Shown here in pieces: positions 43,486 through 52,277 of a DNA stretch of 64,000 nt. Source of the DNA: Roseiarcus sp963832305 (GTDB lineage Bacteria > Pseudomonadota > Alphaproteobacteria > Rhizobiales > Beijerinckiaceae). A program made the translations under genes and the position numbers. The DNA lies in contig CAWHTU010000027.1 in the NCBI GenBank assembly GCA_963832305.1, positions 62,001 through 126,000 on the forward strand, written 5' to 3'. Below the pieces are notes generated by a model that saw only the letters and a list, made by a program, of their open reading frames with translations, was not told where the DNA came from and ran no database searches. Position 1 is the first letter of the stretch. Each line of letters begins with the position of its first letter.

Positions 43486-45129
43486 GTGACCCTCGACGCC
43501 CTCGCCCGCCAAGCCCATTTCGCCGCCGAGGGGCTCATGGCATGCGCGCTCAGCTCCGTGCGCGAACGCGTGAGCGAAAACGGCAAACTCAGCGGCGCCA
43601 GGATCGAGTCCGAGCAGCATGCCGCCCACGGCCTCGCATGGCTTGCGACCTATGTCGAGGCCATCAAGGAAATGGCCGCCTATGCGACGCGCATGCTGGA
43701 CCAAGGCCGCTTCGGCCAGACCGAGGAACTCATCACGCGCGTCGGCTTGGGCGAGTATCTTGCCCAGATATTCGGCGGCATCCCGATGAACCAGGGCGAA
43801 ATCGTGCGGCTTGCGGACTTCGGCCTCGGCCCCGATGAAATAGCGCCGTTCCGCACCGAAGCGGTCGAGACGCTCATCGCCTCCGGCAACACCCGGGAGA
43901 ACCGCGCCGCCCTCGCCGGGCTCATCGCCGAAGCGCGTGCAGGCGCGATCGGCGATCCTGGCCTCGACGAGACCTTCGAGGCCGTTCGGGGCGAGATGCG
44001 CCGCTTCGCCGACGCCAAGGTCGCGCCGCACGCCCAGGGCTGGCACCGCGCCAACGCCTATATTCCGCTCGAGGTCATCGCTGGCCTTTCGGACATGGGC
44101 GTGTTCGGCCTGACGATCCCCGAGGCCTATGGCGGGATGGGGCTCGGCAAGGTCGCGATGTGCGTGGTGTCGGAGGAGCTGTCGCGCGGCTATATCGGCG
44201 TCGGCTCGCTCGGTACTCGGTCGGAAATCGCGGCCGAGCTCATCCTGGTCGGCGGCGCCGAGGCGCAGAAGCAGAAATACCTGCCCAGGATAGCGAGCGG
44301 CGAAATCCTGCCGACCGCGGTCTTCACCGAGCCCAACACCGGCTCCGACCTCGCATCCTTACGCACCCGAGCGGTGCGCGAGGGCGACGAATACGTGATC
44401 AACGGGGCCAAGACCTGGATCACCCATCCGGTCCGCGCCGACCTGATGACGCTGCTCGTTCGCACCGACCCCAACGAGAAAGGCTATCGGGGCCTTTCGA
44501 TGTTCCTGGCCGAGAAGCCGCGTGGGACCGACGCCGACCCATTTCCGGCCAAGGGCATGTCGGGCAGCGAAATCGAGGTGCTCGGCTACCGCGGCATGAA
44601 GGAATACGAGATCGCCTTCGACGGCTTCCGCCTGCCAGCCGACGCACTGCTCGGCGGCGGCGAGGGGCAGGGCTTCAAGCAGCTGATGGAAACATTCGAG
44701 TCGGCGCGCATCCAGACCGCGGCGCGCGCCGTCGGCGTCGCCCAATGCGCCTTCGAGCTTGGTCTGCGCTACGCCCGCGAGCGGGTGCAGTTCGGCAAGC
44801 CGATCATCCATTTCCCCCGTGTCGCCGACAAGCTGGCGCTGATGGCGGCGGAGATCCACATCGCCCGCCAGATCACCTATTTCGCCGGCCGAGCCAAGGA
44901 CGAAGGCCGGCGCTGCGACCTCGAGGCGGGGATGGCGAAGCTGCTAGCCGCCCGCGTCGCCTGGACGGCGGCCGACAACGCGCTGCAGATCCACGGCGGC
45001 AACGGATTTGCGCTCGAGTACCCGATCTCGCGCGTGCTCTGCGACGCGCGCATTCTCAACATTTTCGAAGGCGCGGCGGAGATCCAGGCCCAGGTGATCG
45101 CGCGGCGGCTGCTCGAGGGCGGGAACTAG
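43486..45129 (+). CDS. mcd: (2S)-methylsuccinyl-CoA dehydrogenase
   Basis: Acyl-CoA dehydrogenase of the ethylmalonyl-CoA pathway, oxidising (2S)-methylsuccinyl-CoA to mesaconyl-CoA with FAD. The 547-residue protein is longer than ordinary acyl-CoA dehydrogenases because it has the Mcd N-terminal extension of about 150 residues, including EQHAAHGLAWLATYVEAIKE, GLGEYLAQIFGGIPMNQGE. The dehydrogenase core follows (PEAYGGMGLG, FTEPNTGSDLAS, FESARIQTAARAVG and the late LQIHGGNGFALEYP). The GTG at 43486 has AGGAG about 10 bases upstream. This marks acetyl-CoA assimilation without isocitrate lyase, though the other pathway genes are outside the window. Confidence 0.88.
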   Translation: MTLDALARQAHFAAEGLMACALSSVRERVSENGKLSGARIESEQHAAHGLAWLATYVEAIKEMAAYATRMLDQGRFGQTEELITRVGLGEYLAQIFGGIPMNQGEIVRLADFGLGPDEIAPFRTEAVETLIASGNTRENRAALAGLIAEARAGAIGDPGLDETFEAVRGEMRRFADAKVAPHAQGWHRANAYIPLEVIAGLSDMGVFGLTIPEAYGGMGLGKVAMCVVSEELSRGYIGVGSLGTRSEIAAELILVGGAEAQKQKYLPRIASGEILPTAVFTEPNTGSDLASLRTRAVREGDEYVINGAKTWITHPVRADLMTLLVRTDPNEKGYRGLSMFLAEKPRGTDADPFPAKGMSGSEIEVLGYRGMKEYEIAFDGFRLPADALLGGGEGQGFKQLMETFESARIQTAARAVGVAQCAFELGLRYARERVQFGKPIIHFPRVADKLALMAAEIHIARQITYFAGRAKDEGRRCDLEAGMAKLLAARVAWTAADNALQIHGGNGFALEYPISRVLCDARILNIFEGAAEIQAQVIARRLLEGGN

Positions 45130-45218
45130 AGCGAGAGAGCGGCGCCTTGCCGAATTGAGCGCGCGGCGGCCGCATGGTAGACGCGGGCCTTACGAGGCAT
45201 TCCACGGGAGGATATTCG

Positions 45219-45563
45219 ATGAAGAAATTCATGGTTCTCTACATGGCCGATCCGGCCACGTTCGAGACAATGATGAAAAACTCGACCCCTGAGATGCAGA
45301 AAAAGGGCATGGAGGCGTGGATGAAGTGGATGGGGGCGCATCAGGCCTCCCTCGTCGACGGCGGCGCGCCCTTGGGCAAAACCAAGCGGGTCGATGCGAC
45401 GGGCGCCAAGGACGCGAAAAACAGTATCGGCGGCTATTCGGTTATCCAGGCCGATTCGCACGAAGCCGCCGCCAAGCTGTTCGGAAAGGACCATCCCCAT
45501 CTTCAGATGATGCCCGGCGCATGGGTCGAAGTCGTGGAGATCATGCCCATGCCGGGAATGTGA
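45219..45563 (+). CDS. YCII-related domain protein
   Basis: A 114-residue protein matching the YCII-related/DGPF-like ferredoxin-fold family, with MKKFMVLYMADPATFE at the start and VIQADSHEAAAKLFGKDHPHL later. Some members act in dehydrochlorination or as accessory units of sigma factors; no role can be given here. The ATG at 45219 has GGAGG about 8 bases upstream. It is followed closely by a strong hairpin and stands between mcd and the RlpA-like gene. Confidence 0.8.
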   Translation: MKKFMVLYMADPATFETMMKNSTPEMQKKGMEAWMKWMGAHQASLVDGGAPLGKTKRVDATGAKDAKNSIGGYSVIQADSHEAAAKLFGKDHPHLQMMPGAWVEVVEIMPMPGM

Positions 45564-45568
45564 ATCGT

Positions 45569-45600
45569 CCGCGATCCGGTCGAGTTTGACCGGATCGCGG
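45569..45600. terminator. Perfect 13-pair hairpin after the YCII-like gene
   Basis: CCGCGATCCGGTC (45569-45581) and GACCGGATCGCGG (45588-45600) pair without mismatch around the loop GAGTTT, 6 bases after the YCII-like gene's stop. It has no T-run on either strand, so it would stop transcription only weakly by itself or protect the 3' end. The CGATCCGG core recalls the hairpin at 30416-30453 (GATCCGGTGAC). Confidence 0.6.
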
Positions 45601-45684
45601 CCGGCGTGGATGGCCGGAGACCGGAGCCGCCCGTCGCGTCGGACGACTTGGCCGCCGACGAATCCGGCGGCGCCGTTGGCGACT

Positions 45685-45993
45685 TTAAATTCGCTCGATC
45701 CTCACATGCGCCAAGCCCGCCTGGCGAAAACCGAGCGCGCTCGCGGCCACCGGAGAGACGTCGATGATACGGCCCCGGATAAAGGGCCCGCGGTCGACGA
45801 TCGTCACGATCGCGGTTCTGCCGTTATCAAGGTTGACGACCCGGACCCGGGCTCCGAAAGGCAGGGTCTTGTGAGCGGCTATGAGGCCGCCGTGGTATGG
45901 ATTTTGATAGAATGAGGCTATACCCAATTCGCTTGCGCCAGCCAGGCCTGTAAATCCAAGAAACATTGCACAAGAAAAAATAATTCTCCGCAT
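45685..45993 (-). CDS. RlpA-like septal ring lytic transglycosylase family protein
   Basis: A short 102-residue secreted protein with a signal peptide (MRRIIFSCAMFLGFTGLAGA) and one double-psi beta-barrel domain: ELGIASFYQNPYHGG, AAHKTLPFGARVRVVNLDNGR and VTIVDRGPFIRGRIIDVSP. RlpA removes denuded glycan strands at the septum; the asp of VDRGPF is part of the conserved active cleft. There is no SPOR domain, which full RlpA proteins have, so it may be a reduced member with a different partner. Intergenic sequence of 209 bases precedes it. Confidence 0.85.
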   Translation of the reverse strand: MRRIIFSCAMFLGFTGLAGASELGIASFYQNPYHGGLIAAHKTLPFGARVRVVNLDNGRTAIVTIVDRGPFIRGRIIDVSPVAASALGFRQAGLAHVRIERI

Positions 45994-46202
45994 CTACTCC
46001 ACCTCACTGTTGTCGACGTTACGAATGGCCATCTGGACAACAGTTAGGGCGAAAACAAGGCGACCCTCATTTGCATTCCAGCAATGCTCGGGGTAACTTG
46101 ACAAGGTCCGCGGGATATGCAGCGCGACAAAACCGCTCTAGATTCCAACGCGGCCAGCGACCCCTGCGATGAAACGGGCGCGGCGAAAAAAGGAAGCCTC
46201 GG

Positions 46203-47186
46203 ATGAAAGTGCTCATCATCGGCGCGGCGGGGATGATCGGGCGCAAGCTCACGGCGCGCCTCGCCCGGGACGGTCGCCTCGCCGGAAAGACGATCGACCG
46301 CGCTCATCTCGTCGACATTGTCGCGCCCCTGGCGCTTGAGAACGCGCCCTTCCCCGTGACACTCGACGCCTTTGACCTCGCCGCGCCTTACGTCGCGCCA
46401 AGGCTCGTCGCGGCAAGGCCGGACGTCGTTTTCCTGCTCGCCTCGGTGGTCTCCGGCGAGGCCGAATCGGATTTCGACAAGGGTTACGCCATCAATCTTG
46501 GCGGAACCCAGGCTTTGTTCGAGGCGATCCGGCGCGAGCAGGCGCTTGCAGGCGGCGCCTACCGCCCGCGCCTCATCTTCACTTCTTCGATCGCCGTCTT
46601 CGGCGCGCCATTTCCGGACAAGATCGGCGACGAATTCCTCTCGGCGCCGCTGACCAGCTATGGGACCCAGAAGGCGATCTGCGAACTCCTGCTCGCCGAC
46701 TATTCGCGCCGCGGCTTCTTCGACGGCATTGGCCTGCGCCTGCCGACGATCTGCGTGCGTCCGGGGGCGCCCAACAAAGCGGCCTCCGGTTTCTTTTCCG
46801 GCATTATCCGCGAACCGCTCAACGGCAAGGAGGCGATCCTGCCGGTGGACGATTCGGTCCGCCATTGGCACGCCTCGCCCCGCGCCGCGGTCGAGTTCCT
46901 GCTCCGCGCGGCGGAGCTCGATTTAAGCCTGCTCGGGTCCCGCCGCTCGCTCTCGATGCCTGGCGTCAGCGTGACCGTCGGCGAGCAGATCGAGGCGCTG
47001 CGTGCCATTGCGGGGGACAAGACAGCAAACCTGATCCGCCGCGAGCCAGACGAGACAATAGCCCGCATCGTCTCCGGGTGGGCGCGCGATTTGGACCCGG
47101 CGCGGGCAAAAAGCCTCGGATTTCACGCCGACGCCAACTTTTCTGCTATAATTCATGCCTATATCGAGGACGAACTGAAGACCTGA
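46203..47186 (+). CDS. denD: D-erythronate dehydrogenase-like NAD-dependent epimerase/dehydratase
   Basis: Extended SDR of 327 residues. The opening MKVLIIGAAGMIGRKLTARL has the GxxGxxG NAD fold; the YGTQK motif is the catalytic Tyr-Lys pair, and RLPTICVRPGAPNKAASGF matches the DenD type, which oxidises D-erythronate to 2-keto-D-erythronate. The gene symbol is given on this resemblance. The partner genes OtnK/OtnC and a transport system are absent here, so the pathway context is missing. It is followed 18 bases later by a histidine kinase on the same strand. Confidence 0.78.
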   Translation: MKVLIIGAAGMIGRKLTARLARDGRLAGKTIDRAHLVDIVAPLALENAPFPVTLDAFDLAAPYVAPRLVAARPDVVFLLASVVSGEAESDFDKGYAINLGGTQALFEAIRREQALAGGAYRPRLIFTSSIAVFGAPFPDKIGDEFLSAPLTSYGTQKAICELLLADYSRRGFFDGIGLRLPTICVRPGAPNKAASGFFSGIIREPLNGKEAILPVDDSVRHWHASPRAAVEFLLRAAELDLSLLGSRRSLSMPGVSVTVGEQIEALRAIAGDKTANLIRREPDETIARIVSGWARDLDPARAKSLGFHADANFSAIIHAYIEDELKT

Positions 47187-47204
47187 AGCAGTCTGAAACC
47201 GACC

Positions 47205-48755
47205 ATGCTTGACCTGCCTGACCGAAATCGAAGCGGAGCCGATCCCCCGGCGTTCGCCCAGGCGCTCGCCCAGACCTTCGCCCGGCAGGCTGAATCGTCG
47301 GGCGTGACGCCGCTGCGCGGTTTTGGGCTCGCCACGCGCGTGCTTGCGGTCACGCTCGGCTTCATCCTGCTGGCGATGGGCCTGTTCTATTTGACCCGTC
47401 TGGTCGCCTTTCGCGAAATGTGGCTCCACAACAAGATTGCTGCGGCCCAGACAGCTATCGAGGCCTTCGACGCTGACGGCCCGACGCCCATTCCGGCGGA
47501 CTTGTCGCGAAGAATCTTGAACAGCGTCGGCGTCAAGTCGATCGCCATCGTGACCCCCGCCGGGCGCCGCGAGCTCGTCCTTCCCGGCTTCTCGCCCGAC
47601 GCCGCGGAGGCGATCGCGGCCGACGACAGCTCCTATTTCGAAGGCATCGAGGCGACCTTTCACGCTCTCTTCGCGACGCCCGGCACGATCGTGAAAGTCG
47701 GTTCTACGGCGTCGCGAGACCGCGCGGCGATCGAGGTGACGTTTGACGAGGCGCCCCTGATCGAGGGGCTGTGGCGCGTTTCGCATAACTTCCTCAACAT
47801 CTCTCTCACCATCGCTGCCGTCGTCACCTGCGTGCTATGGGCCGCGCTCTGGAGCATGGTGCTGCGGCCGGTGCGCCGGTTGACCTCCAACATCATCGCT
47901 TTTGGCGAGAGCCCGCAGGATGCTTCGCGGGTGATTGCGGCGAGCGGGCGGCGCAACGAGATCGGCCGGGCGGAGACCGCGCTTGCCGTGATGGAGCGGT
48001 CGCTCGCCCACGAGCTCGCGCAAGGCAAGCGCCTGGCCGAGCTCGGCATGGCGGTCGCGCGCATCAACCACGACTTGCGCAACATGCTGTCGGCCGCCCA
48101 GCTCATCTCGGATCGCCTGGCGGCGATTCCCGACCCGCTCGCCCAGCGGCTCGCGCCCCGGCTTGTCGCGACCCTGGACCGCGCGATCCAGTTCTGCCAG
48201 TCGACGCTGACCTATGGCGCGGGCCGCGAACTGCCTCCGTCCCGACGGCGGTTCGATTTGAGCGAGCTTGTGCGGCAGGCGGTCGAATCGGCCCAGGCCG
48301 AAAGCGGAGAGGCGATCGACTACGACATCGACATTCCGCCGCGATTCGACCTCTATGCCGACCCTGACCACATCCTGCGTGTGCTGGAGAACCTGAGCCG
48401 CAACGCCGCACAGGCGTTGATGATCAAGGGCGCCGAGAACGGCCGTCCCAAAGCCATTCGCTTCGCCGCCATCCGCACCGACGGGCTGGCGCTGATCGAG
48501 ATCAGCGACACGGGTCCCGGTTTTCCAGCCGATCAGGCCGATCGGATCTTCGAGCCATTCCACAAGTCGACGAGCCAGGCCGGCGCCGGTCTAGGCCTCG
48601 CGATCGCGGCCGATCTCGTCACCCGAAACGGCGGCTCGATCACGCTCGCGCCAGCCAAGGCGGACGACTTCTACTGCGGCGCGCGGTTCCTCATCAAGCT
48701 CCCGACCCCCGAGGGCGCGGCGCGCAGGGTCGCCCACAATATGCCCGAGGCCTGA
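47205..48755 (+). CDS. Membrane sensor histidine kinase
   Basis: A 516-residue kinase with two membrane segments (about 44-64 and 198-220) around a periplasmic sensor domain of 130 residues, a HAMP-like region and a dimerisation domain with the phospho-acceptor His289 in VARINHDLRNMLSAAQ. The ATPase has the N box (ENLSRNAAQAL), DTGPGFP and GAGLGLAIAADLV. No response regulator lies next to it, so it may be an orphan. It follows denD by 18 bases and is 126 bases before NAD kinase. Confidence 0.9.
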   Translation: MLDLPDRNRSGADPPAFAQALAQTFARQAESSGVTPLRGFGLATRVLAVTLGFILLAMGLFYLTRLVAFREMWLHNKIAAAQTAIEAFDADGPTPIPADLSRRILNSVGVKSIAIVTPAGRRELVLPGFSPDAAEAIAADDSSYFEGIEATFHALFATPGTIVKVGSTASRDRAAIEVTFDEAPLIEGLWRVSHNFLNISLTIAAVVTCVLWAALWSMVLRPVRRLTSNIIAFGESPQDASRVIAASGRRNEIGRAETALAVMERSLAHELAQGKRLAELGMAVARINHDLRNMLSAAQLISDRLAAIPDPLAQRLAPRLVATLDRAIQFCQSTLTYGAGRELPPSRRRFDLSELVRQAVESAQAESGEAIDYDIDIPPRFDLYADPDHILRVLENLSRNAAQALMIKGAENGRPKAIRFAAIRTDGLALIEISDTGPGFPADQADRIFEPFHKSTSQAGAGLGLAIAADLVTRNGGSITLAPAKADDFYCGARFLIKLPTPEGAARRVAHNMPEA

Positions 48756-48881
48756 AATCTGCTTCGGGCTGCGCCGCCATCGCATGGTTGATCCCGGACG
48801 CCTGCGCGCGGCTTCAGCGCGCCGCTTCCGAAACGCCAGGCGCTCGGATAAGACTGGGCGCCGCGGGACGGGGGATTGAGC

Positions 48882-49670
48882 ATGTCGGTCGTTACGCCAG
48901 CGGCGCGAACGCAAACGATCGCCTTCCTGTCATCCGGCGCGAAGGAAGCCAACGAAGCGCTCGAAAGGCTGAGGAAGCTCTACGGCGACAGCCCGCTCGA
49001 CGAGGCGGACGTCATCGTCGCGCTCGGCGGCGACGGCCTGATGCTCCAGACCTTGCACATGACGATGAAGTCGCCGAAGCCGATCTTCGGCATGAACCGC
49101 GGGTCGGTCGGTTTCCTGATGAACGATTATTGGGAAACGGGCCTTCGCGAGCGCCTCAGGGCGGCGCTGCCGGCGATCATCCATCCGCTGATCATGCGCG
49201 CCCGCGACGTTCACGGGGTCGAAACGACGGCGCGCGCGATCAATGAAGTGTCGATGCTGCGCCAGACCTATCAGGCGGCCAAGCTGCGCATCGAGATCGA
49301 TGGCAAAACGCAGCTCGACGAATTGATCGCCGATGGCATCCTCGTCGCCACCCCCGCCGGTTCCACCGCCTATAACCTGTCCGCCAACGGGCCGATCCTG
49401 CCCCTCGGCGTGCCGCTGATGGCGCTGACGCCCCTCTCGCCGTTCCGCCCGCGCCGGTGGCGCGGCGCGCTCCTGCGGGATTCACAGCGAGTGACCATCG
49501 AGGTGATGGAAGCCGACAAGCGTCCGGTCGCCGCCGCGGCCGACCATTTCGAGATCCGCCGCGTCGTCGAAGTCGACGTGGCGATGGACAAGGCGACGTC
49601 GCTCATTCTGCTGCACGATCCGGGCCATTCGCTCGACGAGCGAATCCTTGGCGAACAATTCCGCTATTAG
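48882..49670 (+). CDS. nadK: NAD kinase
   Basis: Phosphorylates NAD to NADP with ATP or polyphosphate. The 262-residue product is of the short alphaproteobacterial type: the GGDG signature (residues 49-52) in VIVALGGDGLMLQTLH, GMNRGSVGFLMN, NEVSMLRQTYQAAKL and DGILVATPAGSTAYNLSANGP. The ATG at 48882 has GGGG about 7 bases upstream. It is followed by a NudK-like hydrolase whose start is 10 bases later, so co-expression is likely. Confidence 0.94.
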   Translation: MSVVTPAARTQTIAFLSSGAKEANEALERLRKLYGDSPLDEADVIVALGGDGLMLQTLHMTMKSPKPIFGMNRGSVGFLMNDYWETGLRERLRAALPAIIHPLIMRARDVHGVETTARAINEVSMLRQTYQAAKLRIEIDGKTQLDELIADGILVATPAGSTAYNLSANGPILPLGVPLMALTPLSPFRPRRWRGALLRDSQRVTIEVMEADKRPVAAAADHFEIRRVVEVDVAMDKATSLILLHDPGHSLDERILGEQFRY

Positions 49671-49680
49671 GCGCGCGCAA

Positions 49681-50256
49681 ATGGCGAAAGCGGCGCGGGT
49701 GGTAGGCGAACAGCTCCTGGCGAAAGGGCGCTTCGATCTCACGAGGACCGAGATCGAGATCGTCGAGCAGGACGGCTCGACCCGAACATTGTCGCATGAG
49801 GTCTATCGCCACGGACTGGCGGCGGCCGTGCTCCTCTATGATCCCAAGCGCGGCGTCGTCACGCTGGTCAAGCAGTTCCGCGCCGGCGCCTATCTCAGCG
49901 ACGGCGCGCTGGCGACCATCGAGGCCTGCGCCGGGATGCTGGACGGCGATCCGCCCGAAGTCTGCGCCGTCCGCGAGGCGCTCGAGGAGACGGGCGTCGC
50001 GATTCGCGATCCCGTCCACGCCTTCGACGCGTACATGAGTCCGGGCGGCATGACGGAGAAGATCGCCTGCTTCGTCGCGCCTTACGGCGAAGCCGACCGA
50101 GCAGGGCGAGGCGGCGGGGTCGACGACGACGAGCACATCGAGGTCCTCGAGATTCCGTTCGCCGAGACGCTCGCGATGATCGAGCGCGGCGAAATCGCCG
50201 ACGCCAAGACGATCGCGCTTTTATACTACGCCAGGGCGAAGGGGCTCATGGATTAG
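49681..50256 (+). CDS. NUDIX hydrolase, GDP-mannose/ADP-ribose pyrophosphatase-like (NudK type)
   Basis: A 191-residue NUDIX enzyme. The signature region ACAGMLDGDPPEVCAVREAL and ETGV carries the REXXEE core and fits the NudK arrangement AGLLDxDxPEVC more than the standard Nudix spacing. Upstream VTLVKQFRAG is also typical. It would hydrolyse a nucleoside diphosphate sugar, releasing a sugar phosphate and NMP. The ATG at 49681 is chosen by family length. It lies 10 bases after nadK. Confidence 0.85.
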   Translation: MAKAARVVGEQLLAKGRFDLTRTEIEIVEQDGSTRTLSHEVYRHGLAAAVLLYDPKRGVVTLVKQFRAGAYLSDGALATIEACAGMLDGDPPEVCAVREALEETGVAIRDPVHAFDAYMSPGGMTEKIACFVAPYGEADRAGRGGGVDDDEHIEVLEIPFAETLAMIERGEIADAKTIALLYYARAKGLMD

Positions 50257-50348
50257 GACACGGCTTTCGCACGGGGGGTTCAGCGCCATCGCGCGGTCAA
50301 GGTCTTCTGTAAAGTTTGATTCGGAAACGAACACTCGGGGAGGAAAAC

Positions 50349-52262
50349 ATGGCGACGTTCGACACCTTGATCGACGACCTGGCAAAAAGATACGGACTTG
50401 GAGCCAACGCCGGGCCGGTCGTCAAAGAGGTGCTGGCCATGATCACAAATTACCCAGGCGGACTGGGCGGCTTCCTCGAGAGGCTCAGGTCGGCCGGCCT
50501 CGCCTCCGATGTCGCATCCTGGCTCGGCAATTCGAACGCTGGTCCGATCGCCGCCGGAGAAGTGGAGCGGGCGCTCGGCGCCACCGCGCTGGGCGGGATT
50601 GCGAGCCGCCTCGGCTTGCCGCAGAGCGCCGTTTCGGGCGCGCTCGGATACGCACTGCCGAAGATCATTGGCCTCTTGACGCCCGGCGGCGTCGTTCCCG
50701 CGAAAGTATCCGCCGAGGTCACGGATCTTCTCTCGCGGTCGCCGCCCAGAGCGGCGACGCCACAGGCGGCGCCGCGGCGGGTCGACCCCTATGCGACGAG
50801 CACGCAGAACCAGTCCGGCGGCCGGCGCTGGTTGTTGCCCGCGCTTGCTGCGGTGATTGTCGTCGGTCTGCTTTCCTACTTCGGGTTGACGCTCAACCGG
50901 ATCCCGCCCGCTCCACCCGTCGCAAAAGCGCCCGAGCCTGCCGCGCCAGCGCCCTCCGCCGATGCGCAGGCGCCAGCCCCCCCGCCTTCTCCGATGATCG
51001 CGCAAACGGCCGCGCCGGCGGCGCAGGCGCCAGCCCCCGCGCCTGCTCCGACGGTCGCGCAAACGGCGGCGCCGGCGCAGCCGGCGGCGCAGGCCCCAGC
51101 GCCAGCGCCTCAACCGGCAGCGCAGGCTCCAGCGCCAGCGCCTCAGCCGACGGCGCAGGCCGCTGCCCCAGAGCCCCAGCCGGCGGCGCCCTCCCCGGCG
51201 CCTTCGGCTCCGACCGTCGCGCAAACGCCTGAGCCGGCGTCACAGCCGGCAGTACAGGCCCCCGCGCCCGCCCCTTCCACGGACTCGCAGGCGACCGCTC
51301 CTTCGCCAGCGACGCCTCCTTCGTCAGCGGAAGCGCAAGCGACAGCTCCGCAGCCTTCGGCTCAGCCAGCCCCCGCCGCGCCTGCTTCGTCCACACCGAC
51401 CGAACAGGCGTCCACCGCCGCGGCGCCTGCGGCAGTCGCAACGGCCGAACCAACGGCGCCCGCGTCCGTCGCAAAGCCTGCTCGCGTCGCGCTCAGCAAC
51501 GACAACGGCGTCGTGCGCGCGTCGGGCGTGGTGCACGACGAGGACGCCAAGACCTCGATCCTCGACGCGCTCAACGCGGTCTTCGGCGCAGACAACGTGA
51601 AAACTGACATCAGCGTCGATCAGAACGCTACCGCAGCGTCGTGGCTCAGCGCATTCCGCGCTGCGCTTGACGCGCTCAAGGGCGGGAACGTCGATGCGAT
51701 CTTCAACGGCGACAAAGTCAACGTTGGCGGCGCCGCTATGGACGACGCTGAACGCGACAAGACCATCGCAGCGTTGAAGAGCGCGCTCGGCCCGGGCGTA
51801 ACCGTCGGCGCGCTAACCGACAAGACCGCGGCGGCGGTCGCAGTCGCCAACGACAGAGCGACGACGGAGCTTGCCTCGCTGCAATCGGGTTTCGCTGTCA
51901 AGGACCTGTTGTTCGCGCTCAATGACTCGGTCGTCAACTTCGCCTCGGACAGCGCAGAAGTGCCGGAATCGATGGCGGCGTTCCTGAAAACCGCGGCCGG
52001 CGACTTGAAGCAGCTCAAGGCCGGTAATGTGCTTGAGATAGCGGGCTACACCGACAACACGGGCGATTCGGCGTTGAACCTCGCACTGTCGCAGAAACGC
52101 GCCGAGGCGGTACGCAAAGCGCTCATCGGCTATGGCGCGGACCCGGACATGCTGATCGCCAAAGGCTATGGCGAGGCCGATCCGGTCGCGAGCAACGACA
52201 CCGCCCAGGGGCGGCTGAAGAACCGCCGCATCGAATATCATGTCGTAAAGGCGCCGACGTAG
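50349..52262 (+). CDS. DUF937 / OmpA C-terminal domain chimeric envelope protein
   Basis: A 637-residue protein of four parts: a cytoplasmic DUF937 (YidB-like) domain at about 1-125, a membrane anchor at about 161-180, a low-complexity Ala/Pro/Gln linker with repeats such as AQAPAPAPQP at about 185-380, and a periplasmic half. The last 110 residues (about 528-637) are an OmpA C-terminal domain with NFASDSAEV, GYTDNTGDSALNLALSQKRA and GRLKNRRIEY, expected to bind peptidoglycan; about 390-520 resembles a BON-like pair. The ATG at 50349 has GGGAGGAAAAC directly before it. DUF937 is of unknown function, so the role is unclear; it may connect the cytoplasm to the cell wall. Confidence 0.83.
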   Translation: MATFDTLIDDLAKRYGLGANAGPVVKEVLAMITNYPGGLGGFLERLRSAGLASDVASWLGNSNAGPIAAGEVERALGATALGGIASRLGLPQSAVSGALGYALPKIIGLLTPGGVVPAKVSAEVTDLLSRSPPRAATPQAAPRRVDPYATSTQNQSGGRRWLLPALAAVIVVGLLSYFGLTLNRIPPAPPVAKAPEPAAPAPSADAQAPAPPPSPMIAQTAAPAAQAPAPAPAPTVAQTAAPAQPAAQAPAPAPQPAAQAPAPAPQPTAQAAAPEPQPAAPSPAPSAPTVAQTPEPASQPAVQAPAPAPSTDSQATAPSPATPPSSAEAQATAPQPSAQPAPAAPASSTPTEQASTAAAPAAVATAEPTAPASVAKPARVALSNDNGVVRASGVVHDEDAKTSILDALNAVFGADNVKTDISVDQNATAASWLSAFRAALDALKGGNVDAIFNGDKVNVGGAAMDDAERDKTIAALKSALGPGVTVGALTDKTAAAVAVANDRATTELASLQSGFAVKDLLFALNDSVVNFASDSAEVPESMAAFLKTAAGDLKQLKAGNVLEIAGYTDNTGDSALNLALSQKRAEAVRKALIGYGADPDMLIAKGYGEADPVASNDTAQGRLKNRRIEYHVVKAPT

Positions 52263-52277
52263 AAGACAGCCAGCGCT

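Noticed and set aside
50280..51224. Long Arg/Gly-rich minus-strand frame across the OmpA-like gene
   Set aside because: It is the antisense of the Ala/Pro linker and its low-complexity composition is a consequence of that; no start site or family resemblance.
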